Shown here in pieces: positions 44,193-52,165 of a DNA stretch of 64,000 nt. Source of the stretch: an uncultured Rhizobiaceae group bacterium (GTDB lineage Bacteria > Pseudomonadota > Alphaproteobacteria > Rhizobiales > Rhizobiaceae); NCBI GenBank assembly GCA_937958815.1, contig CALGMR010000014.1, positions 1 through 64,000 on the forward strand, in the 5' to 3' direction. The stretch's first letter is position 1, and every line of letters begins with the position of its first letter. The notes under the pieces were generated by a model. It ran no database searches. It saw nothing but the letters and a program-made list of their open reading frames with translations, and was not told the DNA's origin. Both the position numbers and the translations under genes were made by a program.

Positions 44193-44945
44193 TTACAGAA
44201 ACGGACGGCGCGAGTCCGGTAAGCCTTCCCAGCCTGCAATTGCCATCAGCTTTTCTTCGTCTAATACATAACAGCTTTTGCCCGACCAACGGATCAACTT
44301 ACGATCCTGCAGCTTTTTGAGGGTTTTGTTGGTGTGAACCAATGACAATCCAAGCGTGTCAGACACGTGCGTCTGCGTAAAAGGAATAAGAGGTTGCTGG
44401 TCTTCAAGGTGGCCAACACGTCGGGCCCTTTGACTGAGAAACGAGATCAAATATGCCGCGCGCTCAATGGCGGTTCGACGGCCAACACTTAAAAGGTGTT
44501 CATCAAGCATCTGCTCTTCACGTGCCGCCAGCCATGTAATGTCATATCCCAATGACGGAGATGACTTGAACAGATCGAAAAGACCGTCTCTTTCAAACAC
44601 GCACAGAACCATATCTGAAAGCGTCTCGATGGAATGTGCCATTTCATTTAGAAGAGATCCCTGCAATCCAATCAGGTCTCCTGGCAAAATGAAATTCAGA
44701 ATCTGTCTGCGTCCGTCAGGTAGGGATTTATAGCGAAACCCCCAGCCTTCCAAAACAGTATAAAGGTGCGGGCTGTTAGAACCCTCAACCAAGAGAGTAG
44801 CACCTGCCTGAGCGCTAAATTCACCCGATTTGAAGTCTGACATGAAATCGACTTCGTCAGGGCTCATCTCCCTAAAACAGTCCAGTTTTCGAAGAGGGCA
44901 GTTTTTACAAGCAATTTGCTGCTTGAGAGCTGTTGTTTGTGACAT
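44193..44945 (-). CDS. Crp/Fnr family transcriptional regulator
   Basis: 250-residue regulator with a cyclic-nucleotide-type sensor barrel (about 35-150) and a C-terminal winged helix (about 165-235; TQTHVSDTLGLSLVHTNKTLKKL is the recognition region). An N-terminal CKNCPLRKLDC cluster (Cys13, 16 and 23) plus Cys near 114 recall FNR. However the spacing is C-X2-C-X6-C, not FNR's X2/X5, so an iron-sulfur cluster is doubtful. It starts 14 nt after ecfG and is the third gene of the nepR-ecfG-crp unit, so it should be stress-induced and could extend the response to a second tier of genes. Confidence 0.9.
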   Translation of the reverse strand: MSQTTALKQQIACKNCPLRKLDCFREMSPDEVDFMSDFKSGEFSAQAGATLLVEGSNSPHLYTVLEGWGFRYKSLPDGRRQILNFILPGDLIGLQGSLLNEMAHSIETLSDMVLCVFERDGLFDLFKSSPSLGYDITWLAAREEQMLDEHLLSVGRRTAIERAAYLISFLSQRARRVGHLEDQQPLIPFTQTHVSDTLGLSLVHTNKTLKKLQDRKLIRWSGKSCYVLDEEKLMAIAGWEGLPDSRRPFL

Positions 44946-44959
44946 TTTTGAACAGTGCC

Positions 44960-45502
44960 TTAGTGCATTCCAACAATTTGTGTAGATATGGAATCTGGTC
45001 CGTAGGAACTTTCACCTTCGACATCTAAATCGTCCATCAAACGTGTTCGCGCTCTTGAGACGCGACTTTTGACAGTGCCAACGGCAACGCCAATGATTTC
45101 AGCCGCTTCTTCATAAGAAAATCCGTTAGCACCAATCAAAACCAGTGCCTCTCGCTGATCGTCCGGAAGTGTCTCCAATGCGTCGCGAAAATCTTTAAGA
45201 TCCATATGGCCTTGTTGTTCAGGGTGTGTGGCCAGTTGCGAAGCCAGCACTCCCTCGCTGTCTTGAACTTCACGGCCGCGTTTTCTCATTTGAGAATAAA
45301 ATTCGTTGCGCATGATTGTGAATGTCCAAGCTTTAAGATTGGTGCCTGCTTGAAAGAGATGGTGTTTGTTCCACGCTTTCATCAGCGTTTCTTGCACCAA
45401 ATCATCTGCTCTATCAGACGTCTTGGTGAGTGATAGCGCAAAGGCTCTCAAATTCGGAATAATGCTCAACAATTCCGTCTTGAAGCTCGCTGTAACGGTC
45501 AT
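44960..45502 (-). CDS. ecfG: ECF sigma factor EcfG (general stress response)
   Basis: 180-residue ECF15-type sigma factor. Region 2 contains LVQETLMKAWNKHHLFQAGTNL and LKAWTFTIMRNEFYSQ, and region 4 contains LPDDQREALVLIGANGFSYEEAAEIIGVAVGTVKSRVSRAR. In alphaproteobacteria EcfG is held by NepR and released when phosphorylated PhyR binds NepR; it then reads GGAAC/CGTT promoters. ATG 45502 follows AGGGG and lies ten bases after the nepR stop. Upstream readings enter nepR. Confidence 0.94.
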   Translation of the reverse strand: MTVTASFKTELLSIIPNLRAFALSLTKTSDRADDLVQETLMKAWNKHHLFQAGTNLKAWTFTIMRNEFYSQMRKRGREVQDSEGVLASQLATHPEQQGHMDLKDFRDALETLPDDQREALVLIGANGFSYEEAAEIIGVAVGTVKSRVSRARTRLMDDLDVEGESSYGPDSISTQIVGMH

Positions 45503-45512
45503 CACGTAACCC

Positions 45513-45686
45513 CTAATCTGACTTTTTGTCGGATTGTTCAGCTTCCTCAAGCTGGTTCAGCAAATCGAGAAACCTGTCTGGAACTGGCTCGTTCACCACA
45601 TCGGCGTAAACTTCCTTGAGTTTTCGCCCAAGTTTCTCTTGGATTCCGGACTTTAACCCAGTCTCATGGTCATTTATGTCACTCAT
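45513..45686 (-). CDS. nepR: NepR anti-sigma factor
   Basis: 57-residue anti-sigma factor. The two amphipathic helices that clamp EcfG or PhyR are visible: IQEKLGRKLKEVYADVVNEP, then VPDRFLDLLNQLEEA. ATG 45686 is used because the promoter -10 (45733-45736) makes any start beyond about 45728 impossible on this transcript; the open frame extends to 45788. It is followed by ecfG, the standard nepR-ecfG order, and faces phyR. Confidence 0.93.
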   Translation of the reverse strand: MSDINDHETGLKSGIQEKLGRKLKEVYADVVNEPVPDRFLDLLNQLEEAEQSDKKSD

Positions 45687-45732
45687 CACTTGTCTTTCGT
45701 TTTGACTTGGTGCGGGCCCTACATATCTTTCA

Positions 45733-45757
45733 AACGCGGCTTGGTAAAAAAAGTTCC
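45733..45757 (-). promoter_or_regulatory. Sigma-EcfG promoter for nepR-ecfG-crp (autoregulation)
   Basis: On the minus strand: GGAAC (45757-45753), 16 nt, CGTT (45736-45733), a perfect consensus match 47 nt before nepR. It gives positive autoregulation of the sigma factor. Confidence 0.85.
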
Positions 45758-45764
45758 CTTCGTT

Positions 45765-45789
45765 GGAACTTTTCTTTGTCTCGCGCATT
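45765..45789 (+). promoter_or_regulatory. Candidate sigma-EcfG promoter for phyR
   Basis: GGAAC (45765-45769), 16 nt, CATT (45786-45789). The -10 has one mismatch in the core GTT, so it may be weaker than the divergent one. The -35 elements of the two promoters are only seven bases apart. Confidence 0.5.
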
Positions 45790-45836
45790 TAGTAGCAGCA
45801 AATATTACGAATATATCGCTCCAGGAGTGACTTTTA

Positions 45837-46616
45837 ATGTCCACCGCCGAAAGAATTGCCCCACACATTCCCTATCTTCGCCGCTATTCCAGAGCTCTCA
45901 CGGGAAGCCAGGAGAGTGGTGACAAATATGTTTTGAGCCTCTTGGAAACGCTGGTTTCTGATCCTGATATGAACATCATTGGTGATGACGCAAAGGTGGA
46001 TTTGTTTCGCGCGTTTACGAAGGTGTGGCAGTCTCTGGATGTAAATCTTCAACAAGACAGTGTGCAGTCTGGCGCAGATCGCAACGTATCTAGTTTAACA
46101 CCTCAAGCGCGTCAGGCATTTTTGTTGACATCGGTGGAGAGTTTTGACGTCGAAAGCGCTGCGAAAGTCTTGAATGTCAGTGAAGGCGAGCTTTCGCAAC
46201 TTGTGGATTTGGCAGGACGCGAAATCGCTCAGCAAGTGGCAACATCTGTCCTTATTATCGAAGACGAGCCACTGATTGCACTCGACATCGAGCAGATGGT
46301 TCTTGGTTTAGGCCATGAAGTAACGGGCATCGCGCGCACTCACACAGAAGCAATTTCTGAGATAGAAAAGAAAAAGCCAGGGCTGGTATTGGCAGACATC
46401 CAATTGGCAGACGGCAGTTCCGGCATCGATGCGGTGAACGACATTTTAAAATCAATCAATGTCCCGGTCATCTTCATTACCGCTTTCCCGGAGCGCCTGC
46501 TCACAGGCGACAGGCCGGAGCCGGCGTTTTTGGTTCCCAAACCCTTTGAACCAGATATGGTGAAAGCACTCATCAGCCAGGCTCTGTTTTTTGAAGAAAA
46601 TGCGGGCGCGGCGTAA
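45837..46616 (+). CDS. phyR: PhyR, anti-anti-sigma response regulator
   Basis: 259-residue hybrid that defines the general stress switch. The N-terminal half (about 1-130) is a sigma-like domain that mimics EcfG, lacking DNA-binding ability. The C-terminal half is a receiver (about 137-255) with VLIIEDEPLIALDIEQMV, phosphoacceptor Asp187 (VLADIQLADG), FITAFPERL and VPKPFEP. When phosphorylated by HWE/HisKA2 kinases it takes NepR away from EcfG. ATG 45837 follows CCAGGAGTGA. It is divergent from nepR-ecfG and ends with a hairpin terminator. Confidence 0.96.
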   Translation: MSTAERIAPHIPYLRRYSRALTGSQESGDKYVLSLLETLVSDPDMNIIGDDAKVDLFRAFTKVWQSLDVNLQQDSVQSGADRNVSSLTPQARQAFLLTSVESFDVESAAKVLNVSEGELSQLVDLAGREIAQQVATSVLIIEDEPLIALDIEQMVLGLGHEVTGIARTHTEAISEIEKKKPGLVLADIQLADGSSGIDAVNDILKSINVPVIFITAFPERLLTGDRPEPAFLVPKPFEPDMVKALISQALFFEENAGAA

Positions 46617-46658
46617 ACCCAATTGTAAGGTGATTGTCGAAGTCATTTATTGACTTTG

Positions 46659-46698
46659 AAGTGTGGTCGTTGATCAATGCGGCCACACTTACATTTTT
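46659..46698 (+). terminator. Intrinsic terminator after phyR
   Basis: AAGTGTGG (46659-46666) pairs with CCACACTT (46683-46690) across a 16-nt loop and is followed by ACATTTTT. It separates phyR from the downstream kinase gene. Confidence 0.7.
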
Positions 46699-46736
46699 AA
46701 TGTCTGCAAATTGATTTGTAGAAGAGGTGATCGACT

Positions 46737-47693
46737 ATGAAGCGTGATGTCGTGGGTGATCGAGGGATGCACTTTTTGCGTGCATTGCAAGGCACAGACA
46801 TCACCGTTTTTTATCAAGACCTGAACCTAAAATACATTTGGATCGAGAACCCACCTGAAGGCTGGATCGTCGAAGAAATTATTGGCCAAGACGATTCCAT
46901 GGTGTTGCCTGCAGCAGCGGCCACCGAAGCGGTTGTTGCAAAGCGTCGCGCAATTTCTGATCAAACGAACCAACGTCTAGAACTCAAGGTCAGTCTAGCA
47001 GACGGGCATAGGTGGTTCGATATCTGGATTGATCCTGACTTTGACGACGCTGGAAATGTTCAAGGACTTTTGTGTTTTTCGGTAGAAATCACCGATAAGA
47101 AAAAGAAAGAAGTAAACCTGCACGAGTTGCTTCTTGAGATTAGTCACCGCTCTCGAAACCTTTTGGCCATCGTGCAGGGTTTGGCGACACAAACTCTAAA
47201 GACGTCCAACAACCATCAAGAACTTGATCACTTTAATTCCAGATTGCAGTCATTGGCGAGCTCATTAGACTTGGTGACAAAAGAAAGCTGGGACGGAGCG
47301 CAATTTAAAGATTTGGTGAGCAGTCAGATTGCTCCATATGTATTTGCAGATAAGAGTTTGGTCGCTGAAGGGCAGGACCCGAAACTCTCTCCAAACGCAG
47401 CAATACATGTGGGCTTGGCCATACAAGAGCTCGCAAGCTCCAGCGTCAGGACCAGTGGCATCAAACTCAATTCAGAGAAAGTGCACATTCATATAGGCAC
47501 TGACGATGGCTCTATTTTGTTCCAGTGGAAGGAACATCGTCCTGAAGCTCAAAGTGCGCAACATACTCACAATCTTGACGAAACCATTTTGTTGAAAATC
47601 GCACCCAGGTCGGTTTCTGGAACAGCGAACATTGTCTTTGAAGGCGGTCAGCTCGTCTACCGCCTCACCATACCCCAAAACGATTTGTTATGA
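46737..47693 (+). CDS. PAS-HWE/HisKA2-type sensor protein with degenerate ATPase motifs
   Basis: 318-residue cytoplasmic protein: a PAS domain (about 15-120) and an HWE-like kinase module. The H-box is intact (LLEISHRSRNLLAIVQGLATQT, read in parts; His137). The N-box reads QELASSSVRTSG where HWE kinases have ELATNAVKYG, so the Mg-binding Asn is missing. No clear GFG glycine box follows, although a W-X-E (QWKEH) remains. It sits directly downstream of phyR and may tune PhyR phosphorylation as a phosphatase or partner subunit rather than as an ordinary kinase. It overlaps the DUF2254 gene. Confidence 0.82.
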   Translation: MKRDVVGDRGMHFLRALQGTDITVFYQDLNLKYIWIENPPEGWIVEEIIGQDDSMVLPAAAATEAVVAKRRAISDQTNQRLELKVSLADGHRWFDIWIDPDFDDAGNVQGLLCFSVEITDKKKKEVNLHELLLEISHRSRNLLAIVQGLATQTLKTSNNHQELDHFNSRLQSLASSLDLVTKESWDGAQFKDLVSSQIAPYVFADKSLVAEGQDPKLSPNAAIHVGLAIQELASSSVRTSGIKLNSEKVHIHIGTDDGSILFQWKEHRPEAQSAQHTHNLDETILLKIAPRSVSGTANIVFEGGQLVYRLTIPQNDLL

Positions 47694-48976
47694 CGGGTCA
47701 GCTTCGAAAATACCTGCGTCCCATTCGCGGTTTGGGAACGGTACCTGGCCTGATTTCTTTGGCGCTTTGGGTTGGGTCTTTATGTGCATTGTGGCTTGAT
47801 CACACATTTCCAGAGTTCTCTAACAACGAAGCATTTCGATACTTTTACACAGACTACGACACTGCTAAATCTGTCCTATCAACAGTGGCAGCTGCTTCAA
47901 TCACAACACTAGGGCTGGTGTATTCGATCGTCCTCGTGGTGTTTACGACCGCTGCGGGCAATATAGGCCCCCGACTGTTGCAACGTTTTACCGGCGACAG
48001 TGCCAATCAGTTCACTGCAGGCTTGTTTGGTGGAACGTTTCTGTTTTCCTTGACTGTGTTGCATCAAACTGATCCGGACTTAGTCCCATCTTTTTCAATT
48101 GCATGCACATTCCTATTGGCCGGACTTTCAGTGCTTCAATTGATCTATTTTGTTCACAACGCCTCCGTCAGTGTGACCGTCGATGAAGAAGTTGCCGAAA
48201 TAGGCAGTCAGTTGGAGTCTGAGATAGAATCTCTTCTTCATCGAGAAGCGGTCGATCAATACAATCAGAAAATTCCAGAACGCAACCCTGAAGGCTCGAT
48301 CGTTGAAGCCCCAAGTGCAGGATATATCACTCATCTCGACGTCAAAAACCTGGTCAAGTTTGCCCGCGAAAATGATACGTTTATCACTTTCCTACATGGG
48401 CAGGGAGAGTTCATTTTAGAAGGGCAAAAACTGGTTCAGCTCAACTCCGTTTTGAATGATGAGCAATTGTCAAAGGCTGAAAAAATCATTCATGAAACCG
48501 TACCGGTATCTCGCAGCCGTTCTCCGGAATCAGATGCAGAGTTTTCAATCAATCTGCTCATTGAAATCGCGCTGAGAGCTCTGTCGCCTGGTGTTAACGA
48601 CACATATACCGCCGTCACATGTGTGGATCGTATTTCTTCTGCACTCGCAGCGCCTGTAAAACGTGGACTGCGCGACCATGTACGTGCGGATGAAAATGGT
48701 ATTCCTAGACTTTTGGTGCCTGGGCTAACTTTGGAAGATTTGATCAACACAGCGTTTCATCCGCTTAGGCGAGCTGCGAAGAATAATGTTCTGATGATCA
48801 AACATATCATCGACGCTTTGGGGCGTCTCCTAGAAATTGCCGAGCCAGAAGCACGTGAAGTTTTGACACAACATCTGCGATTGATTTTGGAGAGTTCCAA
48901 AGACGCCAACTTGCTAAAAAATGACGTGGATTTTATTGCCAATCGCTGCAAGGCATTTGTGTCTGAAATAAAGTGA
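47690..48976 (+). CDS. DUF2254 membrane protein
   Basis: 428-residue inner-membrane protein of the DUF2254 family. Four predicted helices occupy the first 150 residues (near 20-37, 65-88, 108-125 and 130-152), with the family stretch TLGLVYSIVLVVFTTAAGNIGPRLL. A cytoplasmic domain of about 260 residues follows and contains ALRALSPGVNDTYTAVTCVD. Function unknown. The ATG overlaps the HWE gene stop (ATGA), coupling its translation to the sensor protein and suggesting a functional link. Confidence 0.88.
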   Translation: MTGQLRKYLRPIRGLGTVPGLISLALWVGSLCALWLDHTFPEFSNNEAFRYFYTDYDTAKSVLSTVAAASITTLGLVYSIVLVVFTTAAGNIGPRLLQRFTGDSANQFTAGLFGGTFLFSLTVLHQTDPDLVPSFSIACTFLLAGLSVLQLIYFVHNASVSVTVDEEVAEIGSQLESEIESLLHREAVDQYNQKIPERNPEGSIVEAPSAGYITHLDVKNLVKFARENDTFITFLHGQGEFILEGQKLVQLNSVLNDEQLSKAEKIIHETVPVSRSRSPESDAEFSINLLIEIALRALSPGVNDTYTAVTCVDRISSALAAPVKRGLRDHVRADENGIPRLLVPGLTLEDLINTAFHPLRRAAKNNVLMIKHIIDALGRLLEIAEPEAREVLTQHLRLILESSKDANLLKNDVDFIANRCKAFVSEIK

Positions 48977-48995
48977 CAAGCGGCGATATTTTTTC

Positions 48996-49020
48996 GGAAC
49001 CATAAGCTCGCCATTCCGTT
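48996..49020 (+). promoter_or_regulatory. Sigma-EcfG promoter for the DJ-1/PfpI gene
   Basis: GGAAC (48996-49000), 16 nt, CGTT (49017-49020): a perfect consensus match, 58 nt before the ATG. Confidence 0.8.
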
Positions 49021-49078
49021 ACATCACCGACACCTTAACAAGCCAACTGGCCTCGACGTTTATCTTGAAGGATAAATA

Positions 49079-49759
49079 ATGAAAATTCTAATGGTACTCA
49101 CCTCCCATGATCGATTGGGGGATACCGGAGAAAAGACGGGTTTCTGGCTGGAGGAGTTTGCGGCGCCCTATTACACGCTGCTTGATGCTGGTGCAAAAAT
49201 TACACTTGCATCGCCTAAAGGTGGACGCCCCCCACTGGATCCAAAAAGCGATGCGGACGATGCGCAGACCAAAGACACATTGCGATTTAAGCAAGATGAA
49301 GCGGCCCAAAAAATGTTGGCAAGCACCAAGGTGCTCAACACAATATCTGCCGACGACTATGATGGTGTATTCTATCCCGGTGGTCATGGCCCTCTCTGGG
49401 ACCTCGCAAATGACGAAGACAGCATCACACTGATTGAAAACTTTGCTGCAGCTGACAAGCCCATTGGCGCGGTTTGCCACGCACCTGGGGTTTTCCAACA
49501 CACAAAAGGTAAAGACGCTAGACCTCTGGTTGCGGGCAGATCAGTTACGGGTTTTGCAAATTCAGAAGAAGAGGGCGTTGGCCTCACCAAAGTAGTACCG
49601 TTTTTGGTCGAAGACATGCTCAACGAAAACGGTGCAGACTATACCAAAGGTGCCGATTGGGAATCCTATGTTGTTGTCGATGACAAATTGGTAACCGGTC
49701 AAAATCCAGCATCTTCTAAAGAGGCGGCAGAAAAACTTCTTGGACTTCTGGCCGTGTAA
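49079..49759 (+). CDS. DJ-1/PfpI family protein (type 1 glutamine amidotransferase fold, Hsp31-like)
   Basis: 226-residue protein of the DJ-1/PfpI superfamily, closest in pattern to Hsp31/glyoxalase-III-like members. The nucleophile elbow GAVCHAPG gives Cys133. GVFYPGGHGPLWDLA supplies a conserved Gly-rich loop, and FAAPYYTLLDAGAKITLASPKGG (read in parts) is typical near the N-terminus. Such proteins detoxify methylglyoxal, repair glycated molecules or act as chaperones. A perfect sigma-EcfG promoter lies upstream. Confidence 0.9.
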   Translation: MKILMVLTSHDRLGDTGEKTGFWLEEFAAPYYTLLDAGAKITLASPKGGRPPLDPKSDADDAQTKDTLRFKQDEAAQKMLASTKVLNTISADDYDGVFYPGGHGPLWDLANDEDSITLIENFAAADKPIGAVCHAPGVFQHTKGKDARPLVAGRSVTGFANSEEEGVGLTKVVPFLVEDMLNENGADYTKGADWESYVVVDDKLVTGQNPASSKEAAEKLLGLLAV

Positions 49760-49870
49760 AAACAGAATTTCCAAACCGAGTAGACTAAAGATTGCCCCAG
49801 CATGTCACCCGGTTTGGAAACAAAAGCTTGACGCAGCAGGCATTGCGCCTAGGCTTACCAAGCTTGAAAT

Positions 49871-49906
49871 AGGGCCGCACAACCTCCCCCCAACTTGTGC
49901 GGCCCT
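49871..49906. terminator. Strong hairpin, probable terminator
   Basis: A perfect 12-bp stem (AGGGCCGCACAA and its complement) with a 12-nt C-rich loop lies between the DJ-1 gene and the exonuclease-like gene. The downstream T-run is poor (AACTTT), so termination efficiency is uncertain; it may also protect the upstream mRNA end. Confidence 0.55.
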
Positions 49907-49930
49907 AACTTTCCAACCCAGGCCGTTGAA

Positions 49931-51025
49931 ATGCTTTTTTGGATAGTGGTGTTCTTTGCAGGCGTCTGTTTGATCACAAGTCTGCTGCCGTTGATCCCAC
50001 TGCCTCACGGCATATTCAGGGTCTGGGAATTTCCACGAACACAAAATCTGATAGTCGCTGCGTTTTCTTTAGGTGTTGCAATACTGTTTTTGCGAGACGA
50101 TCCGAGAGCGATTTATGTATGCCTCGCACTGCTCGCGGCAATCGCCATTCAATTGTATCACATTGCCCGATTTACACCATTTTGGAGAAGGCGGTCTGCT
50201 GAATACAAAGGTGACTTGGAGAATGTTTCCTCGGTGAAACTGCTTATTCTGAATGTCAAAATGGGCAATCGGGATTATGAGAAAACGCGGCAGCTGTTAC
50301 GCAGAACGAAACCGGATATCGCTGTTTTTATGGAGACCGACCAAGCTTGGATTGATGCATTGTCGGATGTCACGAAAGACTACCCACACAGGATGGAGTG
50401 CCCGTTCGACAACGCCTATGGCATGCATGTTGTTTCAAAGTTTCGATTTTTTGAAGACCAGACACGGTTTTTACTGAACCCTGAAGTGCCAAGTTTTGAT
50501 ACGATGGTCGAGCACCCACAGGGTGGGCAATTTCGCCTTTTTGTCGTTCACCCAGAGCCACCCTTGGCAATCAAAGATACAATCGCCCGCGATGCTGAAA
50601 TTGCTTTTGTTGGAAAAATGGTCCGCAATGACGACCAGCCAGTGATTGTCACCGGCGATTTGAATGATGTTGCTTGGTCTCGAACAACACGTCGTTTTCT
50701 GAGAGTGTCACGCTTGCTCGATCCTCGAGAAGGAAGAGGGCAGTTCAACACTTTCGATGCCCGCTACGTTTTTCTGCGTTGGCCATTAGACCACATCTTT
50801 CACTCTCCGCATTTTCAGTTGATGCAAATGACACGCATGCCTTTTGTCAACTCAGACCACTTTCCCATGCTCTACCGGTTGGCGCTAACGGATAAAGAAA
50901 TCGGCCGTCGGCGTGTGGACGCCGCGACCGAAAGTGACCTTGAAGAAGCTGCAGAATTAATCGACATCGAAAAAGACAGGGACAATCGGCCTGTTGGACA
51001 CGACTGGGAAGAAGCGAAAAGCTAG
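49931..51025 (+). CDS. Membrane-anchored endonuclease/exonuclease/phosphatase (EEP) family protein
   Basis: 364-residue protein with three N-terminal helices (about 1-22, 40-58 and 64-82) and a cytoplasmic or periplasmic EEP domain (about 110-320). Catalytic landmarks are LNVKMGNRD, VFMETD (metal Glu), VTGDLNDVAW and the final SDHFPM His. The family covers nucleases, phosphatases and sphingomyelinase-like enzymes, so the substrate is open. ATG 49931 starts at the first helix; the longer frame to 49895 runs into the hairpin arm. The acidic C-terminal tail (about 330-364) is unusual. Confidence 0.87.
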   Translation: MLFWIVVFFAGVCLITSLLPLIPLPHGIFRVWEFPRTQNLIVAAFSLGVAILFLRDDPRAIYVCLALLAAIAIQLYHIARFTPFWRRRSAEYKGDLENVSSVKLLILNVKMGNRDYEKTRQLLRRTKPDIAVFMETDQAWIDALSDVTKDYPHRMECPFDNAYGMHVVSKFRFFEDQTRFLLNPEVPSFDTMVEHPQGGQFRLFVVHPEPPLAIKDTIARDAEIAFVGKMVRNDDQPVIVTGDLNDVAWSRTTRRFLRVSRLLDPREGRGQFNTFDARYVFLRWPLDHIFHSPHFQLMQMTRMPFVNSDHFPMLYRLALTDKEIGRRRVDAATESDLEEAAELIDIEKDRDNRPVGHDWEEAKS

Positions 51026-51052
51026 CAGTTGAAAAATTTATCAGTGACAGTT

Positions 51053-51127
51053 TTAGCTGATGCCCAAAAAAGACAATATTGCTAGAATTACGACCACTAC
51101 ACCGATGATGTAAAATACGTTGTACAT
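51053..51127 (-). CDS. 24-residue single-helix membrane microprotein (paralogue 2)
   Basis: A 24-codon gene whose protein starts MYNVFYIIGVVVVILAILSF and ends LGIS. It matches the gene at 36110-36184 in length, in the FYIIGV core and in hydrophobic character, with short ends on both sides of one helix. AAGGA precedes the ATG. A sigma-EcfG-type promoter lies 37 nt upstream, inside the end of the YihY gene. Two independent copies with the same regulation make it very unlikely to be a chance frame. Confidence 0.82.
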   Translation of the reverse strand: MYNVFYIIGVVVVILAILSFLGIS

Positions 51128-51157
51128 GTTGGAGTTCCTTCAGTTGAAATGCGCTGT

Positions 51158-52141
51158 TTATGAAACTCGCGAGCCCACATTTGGTTCCGGCAACGTATCT
51201 GCAACATGAGCGTTCCTCTCACCCATAGGGGCATTTGGCCCTGTTGTCGTATCCACTTTGGTTTGATGTTCGAGTTCCGCGTTGAGCGCCGCACCCAAAG
51301 CAATCACGATGGTGGAATAGTAAATCCACAACATCATAACCACGGCAACCGAAAGAGATCCGAAGGTCGCGCTGTAATTACCAAACTGCTCCACATAGAT
51401 TGAAAAAAGCACCGATAAGGCGATCCAGAGCACGGTTGCCAAAATAGCGCCTGGCATGATCCAACTCCATTTGGCTCCATGGCGATGAGGGGCCAGTCGA
51501 AATAGCACACATATTGAAATCACGACAAAGAATGCAAGCGCAGGCCAGCGAGCCCACAAGGCAATTGTTTCAGCAAAGTCCTGTACTGCAATCATGCTGA
51601 TCAATGCCGGCAAGATGGCTACGGTGAACAACGCTAAACTTGTGAAAATAAGAGCTCCCAGTGTCAAGCCGAGGGACAAGAATGCTGACGCTAGAAAATG
51701 ACGTTCTTCATCTTCGTGATACGCCGAGCTAATTGTGCCAACAAGCGCGTTGGTTCCGCGCGAACCACTCCATAGGGCAATCAAGAATGAAACAACTAGT
51801 CCAATGCCCAAGCCTACTTGCGGTTGGCTGAGCAATGCATTCAACCGCTCTTCGATGACGTTCATGACGCTTTGTGGTGCCAGCTGGCGAACTGCAGACA
51901 TATGCTCATTTAAAGAGGTTGTGTCAGCAAAAAGTCCATAGACGAGCACAAAACAAGCAAGCACTGGAAACACTGATAGAAACGCAAAGAAGGCCACCCC
52001 GGCGCATCGCAATGATAAATCTGCTTTACCAATCTGCTGATATGTTCGAACGACAACGCGTTTCCAGCCCGCCCACGGTATTTGCGTGGGGCGGGTCGCA
52101 TACCTGCCGATGGCATCTGCATATTCAGTAGGAACAGACAA
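51158..52141 (-). CDS. YihY/BrkB family inner-membrane protein
   Basis: 327-residue membrane protein with about six helices of the YihY/virulence factor BrkB family, whose cargo is unknown. FFAFLSVFPVLACFVLVYGLF and LWSGSRGTNALVGTISSAYHEDE are family landmarks, as is IYYSTIVIALGAALNAELEHQ near the end. The apparent start is TTG 52141; I see no ATG nearby and the ribosome site is weak, so the first residues are uncertain. It follows the DUF3618 gene by 24 nt and probably belongs to the same sigma-EcfG-driven operon. Confidence 0.87.
   Translation of the reverse strand: MSVPTEYADAIGRYATRPTQIPWAGWKRVVVRTYQQIGKADLSLRCAGVAFFAFLSVFPVLACFVLVYGLFADTTSLNEHMSAVRQLAPQSVMNVIEERLNALLSQPQVGLGIGLVVSFLIALWSGSRGTNALVGTISSAYHEDEERHFLASAFLSLGLTLGALIFTSLALFTVAILPALISMIAVQDFAETIALWARWPALAFFVVISICVLFRLAPHRHGAKWSWIMPGAILATVLWIALSVLFSIYVEQFGNYSATFGSLSVAVVMMLWIYYSTIVIALGAALNAELEHQTKVDTTTGPNAPMGERNAHVADTLPEPNVGSRVS
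51164..51188 (-). promoter_or_regulatory. Sigma-EcfG-type promoter for microprotein paralogue 2
   Basis: On the minus strand: GGAAC (51188-51184), 16 nt, AGTT (51167-51164). It lies inside the last codons of the YihY gene and 37 nt before the microprotein ATG. Confidence 0.6.
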
Positions 52142-52165
52142 TCTTGTTCTCAGCCTTTTCTTAGT

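Noticed and set aside
44193..44945. Calling the Crp/Fnr gene a true FNR with a [4Fe-4S] cluster
   Set aside because: Cysteine spacing is X2/X6, not X2/X5, and N-terminal CxxCPLR motifs occur in many non-FNR members.
51134..51138. GTTCC just upstream of microprotein paralogue 2 as a -35 element
   Set aside because: The only CGTA-like partner is 14 nt away inside the gene. On the minus strand this is simply the AAGGAAC ribosome-binding region.
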